Shown: piece by piece, positions 22,260-30,859 of the stretch
How the letters are laid out: every line of letters begins with the position of its first letter
Position numbering within the stretch: the stretch's first letter is position 1
Assembly: GCF_026616195.1 (NCBI RefSeq)
Contig: NZ_JANHDH010000001.1
Coordinates: forward strand, 2,046,001 to 2,110,000
Source: Haloarchaeobius amylolyticus
GTDB taxonomy: Archaea > Halobacteriota > Halobacteria > Halobacteriales > Natrialbaceae
Direction: 5' to 3'
Length of the DNA stretch: 64,000 nt
Translations under genes and position numbers: made by a program
Notes under the pieces: generated by a model
Database searches by the model: none
The model's input: only the letters and a program-made list of their open reading frames with translations
Told to the model about the DNA's origin: nothing

Positions 22260-24629
22260 ATGACGCAGATACAGATGACCGCGCCGTGGCGAGCCGTCTT
22301 CGGACACGCGGAACCGTACGACGAGCAGGTCGACGGGATCGAGACCGCCATCGAGACGGCCGAGAACGACGGGTTCACCGTCGTCGAGGGTGCCTGCGGG
22401 ACTGGCAAGACGATGCTGGCGCTGACCGCGGGCATCAACCTCGTGCGCGACCCCGACTCGGACTACGAGCGCGTGCTGGTGCTGACGAGCGTGAAACAGC
22501 AGCTCCGGCAGTTCGAGGAGGACCTGGAGACCATCAACGCGAACCTGCCCGCCGACTGGGACCCCGTCTCGGGGCTCACGCTGGTCGGGAAGTCGGACGT
22601 CTGCCCGTACAACCGGGAGAATTCGGGCGGCATCGACGACGGGAACGTCTACGACCGGTGTGACACGCTCCGGGAGAAGACCCGCGACCTGACCGGCGAG
22701 GGCGGCGACACCACTGCCGAGGCGCTGACCGCGCAGGCCCGCAGCCAGCAGATCGACCTCGCCTCCTCGGGCGCGGGCGGCGGGGCGGCCTCGTACCTCG
22801 AGAGCGCGGGTGAGCCGTCACCCTACCCCCGGACGATGCCCGAGTACGACACCGGGACGGGGGACGTCGAGTTCTGCCCGTTCTACGCCCGGTTCCTCGC
22901 GGACATGCCCGACGACGGCGACCCGGCGGAGGCGGTGCCCTTCGACTTCTCCGACGCCGGTCTGCTCCGCCCCGACGACCTCGTCGCGAAGGGGATGGAG
23001 TACGGTACCTGCCCGCACTCGCTGATGGGCGTCCTCCTCGCGCACGCCGAGGTCGTCGTCGGGAACTACTACCACGCCTTCGACCCGACCACGACCTCGT
23101 CGTTCACCGGTCCGCTCCTCGACGATTCGACCTTCCTCGTCTGCGACGAGGCGCACATGCTCGAACCCCGGGTGCGCGACCTCGTCAGCGACGGCGTGGC
23201 CGACCGGACACTCAGAGATGCGGAGGCTGAACTCACCCGCGTCATCCAGCCCGTCGCCTTCTCCGAGGGCCGGGGCACGACGAGCCGCCAGACCACCGCC
23301 GACGCCGACCTCGTCCGTGGCGAACTCCACGACACCGACCTCGAGGTCTCGGACCTCGAACACGCGCGGGACTTCGTGGTCGACCTCCGCGAGGAACTCG
23401 ACCGGCGGGTCACGGCCCACCTCGACCGCGAACACCGCGGCTGGAAGTCAGACCTGAACGACCTGCCCGACGCCGAGATTCCCCTGCGCGACCCCGAGCA
23501 CCCGGCCCCCGACGAGATAACCGAGTGGGCCGAGGCTGCGGGGTACGACGGCCGCACCTGGACCGACCTGCCCGACGCGGCCGCGGTCACGGCGCGCATC
23601 CTCAACGAGGCCGAGGACGAGGAGAAATCGAGAGCCGTCGAGAGCATGGCCCGCGCCCTCTCGGCGTGGTTCCACCGCGACCACACCGAGTACTTCCGCG
23701 AGATCGAACTCGAACGCACCTGGGACGACATGGAGCCGGTCGACTCCTGGCGCCGCGCCTACAACGCCCGGCTCGCCATCCAGAACTGCGTCCCCTCCAG
23801 CGTCATCGCCGAGCACCTCGCGGAGTTCGGCGGCGGCGTCCTGATGAGTGCGACGCTCGCGCCGATGGACGTCTTCGCGGAGGTCACGGGCCTGAACCAC
23901 CTGGAGAAGGAGGGTCGGCCGGTCGAACAGCGGACCTACGGCCTGCACTTCCCCGAGGAGAACCGCGAGTCCTTCGCGGTCGCCGCGCCGAAGTACACCT
24001 ACGACAACCGGGGGGACACCGGGGAGGAGAACCGCGTCCGGCAGACCTACGTCGACGCCATCTGTTCGGTCGCCTCCTCGCCGGGGAACGTCCTCGTCGG
24101 GATGCCGAACTATTACGAAGCGAAGTGGGCCGCCGAGCAGTGCCAAAAGCGCCTGGACAAGCCGGTCCTGCTGGACGAATCCAGCGCCGACAGCACCACC
24201 GAGGACCTCAAGGACGAGTTCTTCGCGGGCGAGGGGAAGGTGCTCGTGACGAGTCTGCGGGGGACCCTGACCGAGGGCGTGGACTACAAGGGCGACCGGC
24301 TGTCGGCGGCCGTCGTCTGTGGCGTCCCACTCATCAACACCGCAAGCCCGCGCACCCGCGCCGTCAGGAAGGCGTACGACGAGAAGTTCGGCGACGGCTT
24401 CGAGTACGCCCTGACGGTGCCCGCGGTCAGGAAGGCCCGGCAGGCAATCGGCCGGGTGATCCGCGGCCCCGAGGAGGTCGGGGTCCGGGTGTTCGTCGAC
24501 GAGCGCTACGCCCGCGACTCGTGGGATTCGGTCCGGGAGTACCTCCCCGAGCCCGAGCGCGAGGAGTTCCAGCCGGTGAGTCCCGACATGCTGGACTTCG
24601 GGCTGGAGCGGTTCTGGTCCGGGCAGTGA
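22260..24629 (+). CDS. XPD/Rad3-like Fe-S DNA helicase
   Basis: A 789-residue superfamily 2 helicase. Walker A is EGACGTGKT (residues 43-51) and the Walker B is VCDEAHML. Between them are four cysteines at about 115, 134, 206 and 251 (SDVCPYN, YDRCDT, VEFCPFY, GTCPHS), the pattern of the XPD iron-sulfur cluster. C-terminal motifs include MSATLAPM, GMPNYYEA, TLTEGVDYKG and QAIGRVIRGPEEVG. It should unwind DNA 5' to 3', probably in repair. A strong GGAGGAC ribosome binding site precedes the ATG. It stands alone between two repeat copies. Confidence 0.92.
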   Translation: MTQIQMTAPWRAVFGHAEPYDEQVDGIETAIETAENDGFTVVEGACGTGKTMLALTAGINLVRDPDSDYERVLVLTSVKQQLRQFEEDLETINANLPADWDPVSGLTLVGKSDVCPYNRENSGGIDDGNVYDRCDTLREKTRDLTGEGGDTTAEALTAQARSQQIDLASSGAGGGAASYLESAGEPSPYPRTMPEYDTGTGDVEFCPFYARFLADMPDDGDPAEAVPFDFSDAGLLRPDDLVAKGMEYGTCPHSLMGVLLAHAEVVVGNYYHAFDPTTTSSFTGPLLDDSTFLVCDEAHMLEPRVRDLVSDGVADRTLRDAEAELTRVIQPVAFSEGRGTTSRQTTADADLVRGELHDTDLEVSDLEHARDFVVDLREELDRRVTAHLDREHRGWKSDLNDLPDAEIPLRDPEHPAPDEITEWAEAAGYDGRTWTDLPDAAAVTARILNEAEDEEKSRAVESMARALSAWFHRDHTEYFREIELERTWDDMEPVDSWRRAYNARLAIQNCVPSSVIAEHLAEFGGGVLMSATLAPMDVFAEVTGLNHLEKEGRPVEQRTYGLHFPEENRESFAVAAPKYTYDNRGDTGEENRVRQTYVDAICSVASSPGNVLVGMPNYYEAKWAAEQCQKRLDKPVLLDESSADSTTEDLKDEFFAGEGKVLVTSLRGTLTEGVDYKGDRLSAAVVCGVPLINTASPRTRAVRKAYDEKFGDGFEYALTVPAVRKARQAIGRVIRGPEEVGVRVFVDERYARDSWDSVREYLPEPEREEFQPVSPDMLDFGLERFWSGQ

Positions 24630-24698
24630 GTGCTGGGTGGGTCCGGTGAATCGTGGATGTGGGTGGTTCAACGAGGGATTCGACCGCTCTCGCTAGCG

Positions 24699-24800
24699 TC
24701 CATGACCGCCACCGCACAGCACCACGCCCTCCCCAGCCGATTCCGATGCTCCCTCCGCGACGCTCCGGTGCGCTTCTCACCCCTCGCGTCCGACGACAGC
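24699..24800 (+). repeat. Dispersed intergenic repeat, partial copy C
   Basis: It shares CACCGCACAGCACCACGCCCTCCCCAGCCGATT (split across 24711-24743) and CCCTCGCGTCCGACGACAG with copies A and B but lacks their outer ends. It lies between the helicase and the thiamine-type ATPase gene. It is a shorter or more diverged copy. Confidence 0.55.
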
Positions 24801-24865
24801 CACTCGCTTCGCTCGGGACTGTCCTCAGCACGCACCGGACCGGTTGATTCCTCCCAGAAACAGCC

Positions 24866-25882
24866 TCACACCACGGTCGCGTCCGCGGGGTCGAACCCGA
24901 GCTGGACCGTCTCGTCCCCGGGGACCGAATCGGTCCGCCAGACGACCTGCCGGCCGCCCCAGTCGCAGTAGACCCGCACCGACTCGCCGAGGAACTCGGT
25001 CTGTGCGACCGTCACCGAGAAGCGGTTCTCGGAGTGGTTCTCGCGCAGGTGCTCGGGTCGGACGCAGAACGTCACGGAGTCGCCCCGCACGTCGTCGGTG
25101 AGCAGGAATTCGCCCTCGCCAACGCGCACGCGAACCCCCTTCGTTTCGACTGGAGATGTGGCACCGGTGAACACGTTGTTCTCCCCAACGAACTCCGCGA
25201 CGAACCGGCTCGCGGGCTCGCGGTAGACCGCCTGTGGCGTCCCGACCTGCTCGACCTGCCCGTCGTGCATGACGGCCACGCGGTCCGAGATGGCGAGAGC
25301 CTCCTCCTGGTCGTGGGTGACGTAGACGGTCGTGACGCCCAGCTCTGACTGGATACGGGCGACCTCCCGGCGCAGCGTCTCGCGGAGTCGCGCGTCCAGC
25401 GCGCTCATCGGTTCGTCGAGCAAGAGCACGTCGGGTTCGGGGGCGAGGGCGCGGGCGAGGGAGACGCGCTGTTGCTGGCCGCCGGATAGCTCGTCGGGGG
25501 CGCGGTCTTCCATCCCGGCGAGGTCCACGAGGTCGAGCAGTTCCGTGACCCTCGCGTCGTGGTCGTTGATGTCGGTGAACTGCAGGCCGTAGGCGACGTT
25601 CTCGGCGACGCTCATGTGCGGGAACAGCGCGTAGTTCTGGAAGACGACGCCCACGTCGCGGTCCTCCGGCGGGACCCCGGCCATGGATTCGCCGCCGAAT
25701 CGCACCACTCCCGAACTCGGCTCCTCGAACCCGGCGATGGTCCGCAGGGTGGTGGTCTTCCCACAGCCCGAGGGGCCGACCAGCGTGAAGAACTCGCCGT
25801 CTTCCACGTCGAGGCTCACGTCCGAGAGGGCGGTCGCATCGCCGTACTCGACCGACACGGCATCGAGGTGGAGGTCGCTCAC
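24866..25882 (-). CDS. ABC transporter ATPase (thiamine-type, ThiQ/PotA-like)
   Basis: A 338-residue ABC ATPase. Walker A GPSGCGKTT is near residue 38. The Q-loop segment is VVFQNYALFPHMSV, the signature motif ELSGGQQQRVSLARAL, Walker B DVLLLDEPMSALD and the switch histidine in VTHDQEEAL. A C-terminal TOBE-like domain follows (from about residue 235). The GTG start overlaps the permease stop by four bases. With the fused permease and the binding protein upstream, it forms a complete importer. Energises uptake at the membrane. An ORB-like sequence lies inside the gene at 25132-25157. Confidence 0.88.
   Translation of the reverse strand: MSDLHLDAVSVEYGDATALSDVSLDVEDGEFFTLVGPSGCGKTTTLRTIAGFEEPSSGVVRFGGESMAGVPPEDRDVGVVFQNYALFPHMSVAENVAYGLQFTDINDHDARVTELLDLVDLAGMEDRAPDELSGGQQQRVSLARALAPEPDVLLLDEPMSALDARLRETLRREVARIQSELGVTTVYVTHDQEEALAISDRVAVMHDGQVEQVGTPQAVYREPASRFVAEFVGENNVFTGATSPVETKGVRVRVGEGEFLLTDDVRGDSVTFCVRPEHLRENHSENRFSVTVAQTEFLGESVRVYCDWGGRQVVWRTDSVPGDETVQLGFDPADATVV
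25132..25157 (-). repeat. ORB-like sequence inside the ABC ATPase gene
   Basis: On the coding (minus) strand it reads TCTCCAGTCGAAACGAAGGG then GGTTCG. It is one of the best ORB matches in the window outside the origin, and it falls in the TOBE-region codons. Confidence 0.45.
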
Positions 25883-27792
25883 GGGCGACCACCCCCGTTC
25901 TCGCCAGGCGACCCCCGGTCGGCCCGGCCACCGAGTCGGCCGACGACGACGAAGCTCGCGGCGGTCACGAGCAACAACACGGTTCCCATGGCCATGGCGG
26001 GCCCGAACCGGCGCCCGAGGTAGCGTTCGACCGCGACTGGCATCGTGTAGCTGGCCGCGTCGCTGGCCAAAATCACCGTCGAATCGAACTCGCCGATGCT
26101 GATGGCGAACGCGAAGGCGGCACCCGCCACCAGCCCGGTCGCGACGAGGGGCAGTTCGATGTCGAGCAGTGCCCGGGTCCGCGTCGCCCCGAGGCTCCGG
26201 GCCGACTCGACGAGCCGGCGGTCCACCCCGTCGAGCTGGGGCGCGACGTTCCGGACCACGAAGGGGTACGCCGCGACCGCGTGGGCCGCGACGATGGCGA
26301 TGGTGCCGGTGACCTGGATCCGCCAGCCACCCCACAGCGGGATGCCGAAGACGAGCCCGCGGAGTAGCCCGACGCCGAAGACCACGCCGGAGACCGCGAA
26401 GGGGAGCATCGTCAGCGTCTCGACCACACTCCGCCCGCGACCTCGCCCCTCGCCGGTCGTCACCACCGAGACCACGACGCCCATCGGGACCGCCACGAGG
26501 ACGGTCGCCCCGGCGAACAGGAGCGAGTTCACGATGGCGGGCAGGGGCTTGGTCTGGTAGCTCGCGCCCGTGGTCTGGCGCTCCAGCAGGAAGGCGTAGT
26601 GCTTCAGGGTGACGCCGCCGCCGTCGGTGAGTCCTTCGAGGGTCATGGCGGCCAGTGGCCCGACGAACAGCACGACGACGAAGAGGCCATAGAGCGCGAT
26701 GCCCGCCCGTTTCAGGTCGAGCGCACCGAACAGTCGGTCCCGCCTCGGGCCGTCGCCGCCGCCCATGGCGCGCTGGGCCGCCTCGTACCGCAGGTAGGCG
26801 TAGGTCAGCACGAGCGAGATGGCCGTCTCCAGCACCGCGAGCGTGGCCGCCTCCTCGAACCGGAGGTTCGACACGCGGTCGTACACCCACACCTCGACCG
26901 TGGCGAGTTCGAGGCCGCCGAGGGCGAGCACGATGGGGAACGTGAGGAACGTGAAGATGAAGGTGAGCAGCGCGCCGGTCATGATGGCCGGCTGGAGCTG
27001 GGGCAGGACCACGTCGCGGAAGGCCTTCCGCCGGCTCGCGCCGAGGCTCCGGGCCGTCTCGACCGCGCTCTCGTCGACCGACTCCCACGCCGCCGTGGTC
27101 ACCCGGGTCACCAGCGGCGCGTTGTAGAAGGCGTGCGCGAGGATGACCACGGCGAGGGGGTGGTTCCCGAGGAAGTTCAGGGGGCTGACGCCCACGAGTC
27201 CGAGCAGCCAGTTCGCCAGCCCGGTGCGCCCGAAGGCGGCGTAGAAGCCGCTCGCGACCATGATGCCCGGGAGGACGAACGGGAGGATGGTCAGCGACCG
27301 CAGCAGCCGCCGCCCGGGGAACTCGAACCGGGCGAGGACGTAGGCGCCGGGCAGCCCGATGGCGACGCTGGCGAGCGTCGAGAGGAACGCCTGGTAGGCG
27401 GTGAAGCCGAACAGGCCCTTCCGGAGAGGTGGCAGCGAGACGCCGGCGAGCCCGACCTCGATGGCGAGGACCCAGTCGGCGACGTTCCCGAGGTGGGTCC
27501 CGACCGCGAGAGGCCGGGCGAACACGCCCGCGAGGACGCCGACGTAGAAGGGGTCGGTGAGGACCGTCGCGAAGGAGTCGAACGGGGCCGCGCCGCCGAA
27601 CGCCTCCTCGAAGACGAGCGCGACCGGCAGGAAGAGCATGACCACCAGCACGAGGGTGGTTCCGACCGTGAGCGCGGGCAGGCCGTAGTCGTCGACGGCG
27701 TCTCGAAGGCGGGCGACCGCGGTTCCGACCGCCCCGTCAGCCGCAGTCTCCGACCGGCCGAGCGCCTGCTGGAGCCGGTCGGACGCGGACAT
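25879..27792 (-). CDS. ABC transporter permease, two fused halves (ThiP-like)
   Basis: A 637-residue inner-membrane permease with about twelve spans. It carries two copies of the EAA loop: ESVDESAVETARSLGASRRKAF near residue 235 and DGVDRRLVESARSLGATRTRAL near 525. Thus the two permease halves are fused in one chain, as in ThiP and related importers. The N-terminal region before the first span contains a short soluble segment. It starts directly after the stop of the binding-protein gene with no base between, and its own stop overlaps the ATPase GTG. It should form the translocation channel. Confidence 0.87.
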   Translation of the reverse strand: MSASDRLQQALGRSETAADGAVGTAVARLRDAVDDYGLPALTVGTTLVLVVMLFLPVALVFEEAFGGAAPFDSFATVLTDPFYVGVLAGVFARPLAVGTHLGNVADWVLAIEVGLAGVSLPPLRKGLFGFTAYQAFLSTLASVAIGLPGAYVLARFEFPGRRLLRSLTILPFVLPGIMVASGFYAAFGRTGLANWLLGLVGVSPLNFLGNHPLAVVILAHAFYNAPLVTRVTTAAWESVDESAVETARSLGASRRKAFRDVVLPQLQPAIMTGALLTFIFTFLTFPIVLALGGLELATVEVWVYDRVSNLRFEEAATLAVLETAISLVLTYAYLRYEAAQRAMGGGDGPRRDRLFGALDLKRAGIALYGLFVVVLFVGPLAAMTLEGLTDGGGVTLKHYAFLLERQTTGASYQTKPLPAIVNSLLFAGATVLVAVPMGVVVSVVTTGEGRGRGRSVVETLTMLPFAVSGVVFGVGLLRGLVFGIPLWGGWRIQVTGTIAIVAAHAVAAYPFVVRNVAPQLDGVDRRLVESARSLGATRTRALLDIELPLVATGLVAGAAFAFAISIGEFDSTVILASDAASYTMPVAVERYLGRRFGPAMAMGTVLLLVTAASFVVVGRLGGRADRGSPGENGGGRP

Positions 27793-28947
27793 CTAGTTGC
27801 TGGCGATGGTCTTCGCCCACTCCTCGGTCCACGTCGAGAGGTTGCCCTGCAGCTCCTGGTAGGTGTACGCGACCGTCTCGGGCGGGCGGAAGGCGTAGTC
27901 GTCGAACGAGGCGGGGAGCGAGACGTGGTCGTCGGTGACCGCGGGGAACTGGACGTTCCGGACCGCGAGGGTGGCCTGGGTCTCGCTCGCGAGCATGAAG
28001 TTCAGGAACTCGGTTGCCAGCCGAGGCTTGTCTGTGTTCTGGAATACGGCCATGCCTTCCGGGTTCGCGTAGCCCTGGTCGTTCAGGAAGCCGACCTGGT
28101 GGCGGCTCATGTCGAGGTCGTCGCGGTTGGCGTACACCTGGTCGGTCGAGTAGGAGACGACGATGGGCCGCTGGCCGTCGAGGTAGGCCTTGTAGGCGTT
28201 CCACCACGAGCCCAGTATCTTCACGTCGTTGGCCTGCAGGTCCTGCCAGTAGTCGAGGTAGCCGTCCTCGCCGATGGCGTCGACGGTCCAGAGCATGAAC
28301 GCCTGCCCGGAGTCGGCAGACTGGGCGTTCTGGGCGAGCAATGTCCCCTGGTACGGGTCGGTCGTCAGGTCCTCGAAGGTCTGTGGGGCGTCGACCGCGC
28401 CCTCGTCGTACACGAGACTGATGTAGCCGGTGTCGTACGGGAGGACCCGCCCCTTGGGGTCGTCGAACTCCAGTTCGGAGCGCACGCGGCTCGCGCGGGC
28501 GATGTCCGAGCGCGACAGTTCGCCGAACAGGCGCTTGTCGCCGAGGGTGTCGTCGATGGTGACGAGGTCGTCCACGTTGAGCCCGACGAAGACGTCCGCG
28601 TCGACGGAGACGCCCTCGCTCCGGCGCTGGACGTACTCGGTGACGCCGTTCTTGGGCGTCTTCCACTCGATGGTCACGTCGTCGTACTGCTTCTCGAACT
28701 CCTGTTTGATCCACGCGCCCGGGCTGCTGGAGGGCGAGTCGACGAACGACTCGTAGGTCGCCACCGTCAGTTTCCCGGACGGTTCGCCCGTCGTGGTGGC
28801 CTTCCCCGTGCCCTGGCTGGTCGTGGTCGCGGTGCCGCCGGTCGTGTCGGTCCCGCCCTCGGTCCCGGTACCCTCGTTGGTCAGACAGCCCGCGAGGCCG
28901 AGGCCGCCCGCCGCCGCGACCGCAGATACGAAGTCACGTCGTTTCAT
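27793..28947 (-). CDS. Thiamine-type ABC substrate-binding lipoprotein (ThiB-like)
   Basis: A 384-residue secreted binding protein. The N terminus MKRRDFVSAVAAAGGLGLAGC has a twin-arginine motif and a lipobox (LAGC), so it is Tat-exported and lipid-anchored. A Thr/Gly-rich spacer follows (residues 24-55). The mature domain has features of E. coli ThiB: LTVATYESF, ADVFVGLNVDDL, LPYDTGYISLVYD, LGSWWNAYKAYLDGQRPIVVSYST and FLNFMLASETQ. This supports thiamine or a related compound as ligand. It is the first gene of the importer operon. A TATA-like box (TCTTTTAACTA, 28971-28981) sits about 25 bases upstream, leaving no room for a riboswitch. Confidence 0.82.
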   Translation of the reverse strand: MKRRDFVSAVAAAGGLGLAGCLTNEGTGTEGGTDTTGGTATTTSQGTGKATTTGEPSGKLTVATYESFVDSPSSSPGAWIKQEFEKQYDDVTIEWKTPKNGVTEYVQRRSEGVSVDADVFVGLNVDDLVTIDDTLGDKRLFGELSRSDIARASRVRSELEFDDPKGRVLPYDTGYISLVYDEGAVDAPQTFEDLTTDPYQGTLLAQNAQSADSGQAFMLWTVDAIGEDGYLDYWQDLQANDVKILGSWWNAYKAYLDGQRPIVVSYSTDQVYANRDDLDMSRHQVGFLNDQGYANPEGMAVFQNTDKPRLATEFLNFMLASETQATLAVRNVQFPAVTDDHVSLPASFDDYAFRPPETVAYTYQELQGNLSTWTEEWAKTIASN

Positions 28948-28970
28948 TAGCCGGTGATTCCACCTTGTTG

Positions 28971-28981
28971 TAGTTAAAAGA
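28971..28981 (-). promoter_or_regulatory. TATA-like box of the thiamine-type ABC operon
   Basis: On the minus strand TCTTTTAACTA lies 24-34 bases before the ATG at 28947. This fits a leaderless message and excludes a leader riboswitch. Confidence 0.5.
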
Positions 28982-29043
28982 ACTGGATTGTATCTCTCGG
29001 TGGTTGACGTGAGCGAGGTCGGTCACCGAGGTCGTGTTGCTCC

Positions 29044-29598
29044 TCACTCCTCCCGTGCCGCCAGCGCCTGCTCGATGCGGTCCACGTCGGACTCGCGTAT
29101 CCGGTCCGGCGAGTTCCGTACCGTCTCGACCGGGACGAACGACGCCTCGAACCCCTCGGCCTCGGGCGTCAGCTCCCCGGACACCGCTTCCCGGTCGACC
29201 CGGTAGGTGATGAGGTACAGCCCGCGGTCGGGCAACTCGACGTGGAGGATGGTCAGGAACTCGAGGTCGGCGGGGTCCGCCGCCAGCCCGGTCTCCTCGG
29301 CGAGTTCGCGCAGTAGCGACTCCTTCGGGCCCTCGTCGTACTTCGTGAAGCCACCGGGGAGGCTCCACAGCCCCTCGTGCTGCGGGACCGGCTCGTCGAG
29401 CAGCAGGACCTCCTCGTCGTCGTGGACCACGACGTGGACACCCGTCGAGGGGAGCTGTGAGAACACCACGTCGCACTCGGGACACCACGGCACCTCCCGT
29501 CCCTCCCACTCCTCGGTCCCGAGTTCGGTGCCGCAGCGGTGGCAGTACGTCGGTTCGATGGTGACGGAGTCGATCTCGCTGGGCTCGCGCTCGACCAT
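29044..29598 (-). CDS. Nudix hydrolase with N-terminal zinc ribbon
   Basis: A 184-residue protein. A zinc ribbon is formed by CHRCG (about residues 19-23) and CPECD (about 39-43). The Nudix box follows: GGFTKYDEGPKESLLREL then AEETGL, matching Gx5Ex7REUxEExGU. This architecture is common among NADH-pyrophosphatase-like and ADP-ribose-type Nudix enzymes in archaea. It hydrolyses a nucleoside diphosphate derivative; which one is unknown. The start was set at MVEREPSEID; nine in-frame codons upstream lack similarity. It is a single-gene unit divergent from the PerM-like gene. Confidence 0.85.
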   Translation of the reverse strand: MVEREPSEIDSVTIEPTYCHRCGTELGTEEWEGREVPWCPECDVVFSQLPSTGVHVVVHDDEEVLLLDEPVPQHEGLWSLPGGFTKYDEGPKESLLRELAEETGLAADPADLEFLTILHVELPDRGLYLITYRVDREAVSGELTPEAEGFEASFVPVETVRNSPDRIRESDVDRIEQALAAREE

Positions 29599-29698
29599 GT
29601 CTACTGCTACCACACAACGTATCAAGTAGCTTACTACATCACGAACGTCCGGGCAGAACCGTCCCTACCTTTTTACCTTACGGCGCAGTGAATAAACT

Positions 29699-30844
29699 GT
29701 GGAACTGAATCGTCGCGTCGTCCTCGTCGCGCTCGTGCTGGTCGTCGGGGTCGTCACCTGGATCACCCTCTCGGCCGTGTTCGCGACGGTCTTCTTCGCG
29801 CTCACGGTCGCCAGCGTCGTCACGCCGGTCCACCGCTGGCTGGTCGGGCGCGGCCTCCCGAACTACTGGGCGGGCGTGGTGACGACGGTCCTGACGTTCA
29901 TCGGCGGGTTCGCCGTCTTCGCACCCATCTTCGTCATCGCGTACGTCCGCCGCGACGGCCTGTTCGCGCTCGTCCGCAAGATTCCCGCCGAGCTCGCGGT
30001 CGAGGCGTTCGGCGTCTCCTACTCGCTCGACGTGGTCGAGGTGCAGGACGCCGTCATCGCCTACCTGTCCGACCTGGCGGTCGTGGTCGCCCGGTCCAGC
30101 CCGGACCTCGCGTTCAAGGCGACGCTGTTCGTCATGGTGCTGTTCTCGTTCCTCGTCGCGCAGGACCAGGTCTACCGGGCCGGCATCGCGGTCGTCCCAC
30201 CGAAGTACCACGACATCGCCCACGCCCTGCAAGAGCGTGCGAACGACACGCTGCTGGCCATCTACGTGCTCCAGCTCGCGACCGCGCTCGGGACCTTCCT
30301 CGTCGCTGTCCCGGTGTTCTGGCTGCTCGGGTACGAGTACTGGGTGTCGATGGCCGTCATCGCGGGCATCCTCCAGTTCGTCCCCATCATCGGCCCGAGC
30401 GTCCTCATCGGCCTGACCGCGCTGTGGCACCTGAGCCTCAACGAGATACCCGAGGCCGCCATCATCCTCGTGGTCGGTGGCATCGTCATCGGCTACCTCC
30501 CCGACGCGGTCATCCGCCCGCGGCTGGCCAGCGTCACCGCGGACATGCCCGGTAGCCTCTACTTCGTCGGCTTCATCGGCGGCCTCCTGAGCGTCGGCCC
30601 GATCGGCGTCATCGCGGGACCACTCGTCGTCGCGCTGTTCTCGGAGTCGATGTCGCTGCTGGCCGACGAGGTCAACGGCGCCGAGGAACTGGGCGAGGAC
30701 GAGTTCTCGGTCGAGGAGACGCTAGAGGACGTCGCCGAGGACGCGATAGAGGAGGTGACCGGCGGCGACGAGGGGGGAGACGATTCGCCCGACTCGGATG
30801 GCCTCGGCGACGGCTCGCCCGACAGCACCGCGGGCGACGACTGA
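29699..30844 (+). CDS. AI-2E/PerM-family membrane protein
   Basis: A 381-residue integral membrane protein. It has two N-terminal spans (VVLVALVLVVGVVTWITLSAVF region), a large soluble loop, and further spans including LQFVPIIGPSVLIGLTAL and GPIGVIAGPLVVALF, the signature of the PerM/AI-2E transporter family. The last 65 residues are an acidic Asp/Glu/Gly tail. The function is uncertain: family members include possible autoinducer exporters and sodium-coupled transporters. The GTG start lies about 20-25 bases after a TTTTTACCTT box, consistent with a leaderless message. Confidence 0.75.
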   Translation: MELNRRVVLVALVLVVGVVTWITLSAVFATVFFALTVASVVTPVHRWLVGRGLPNYWAGVVTTVLTFIGGFAVFAPIFVIAYVRRDGLFALVRKIPAELAVEAFGVSYSLDVVEVQDAVIAYLSDLAVVVARSSPDLAFKATLFVMVLFSFLVAQDQVYRAGIAVVPPKYHDIAHALQERANDTLLAIYVLQLATALGTFLVAVPVFWLLGYEYWVSMAVIAGILQFVPIIGPSVLIGLTALWHLSLNEIPEAAIILVVGGIVIGYLPDAVIRPRLASVTADMPGSLYFVGFIGGLLSVGPIGVIAGPLVVALFSESMSLLADEVNGAEELGEDEFSVEETLEDVAEDAIEEVTGGDEGGDDSPDSDGLGDGSPDSTAGDD

Positions 30845-30859
30845 GGACCGCCTGCCCCG

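Noticed and set aside
26599-28950. A 783-codon open frame on the plus strand opposite the ABC importer genes
   Set aside because: Antisense shadow of the permease and binding-protein genes; its translation is low complexity, rich in Arg, Asp and Glu, with no domain.
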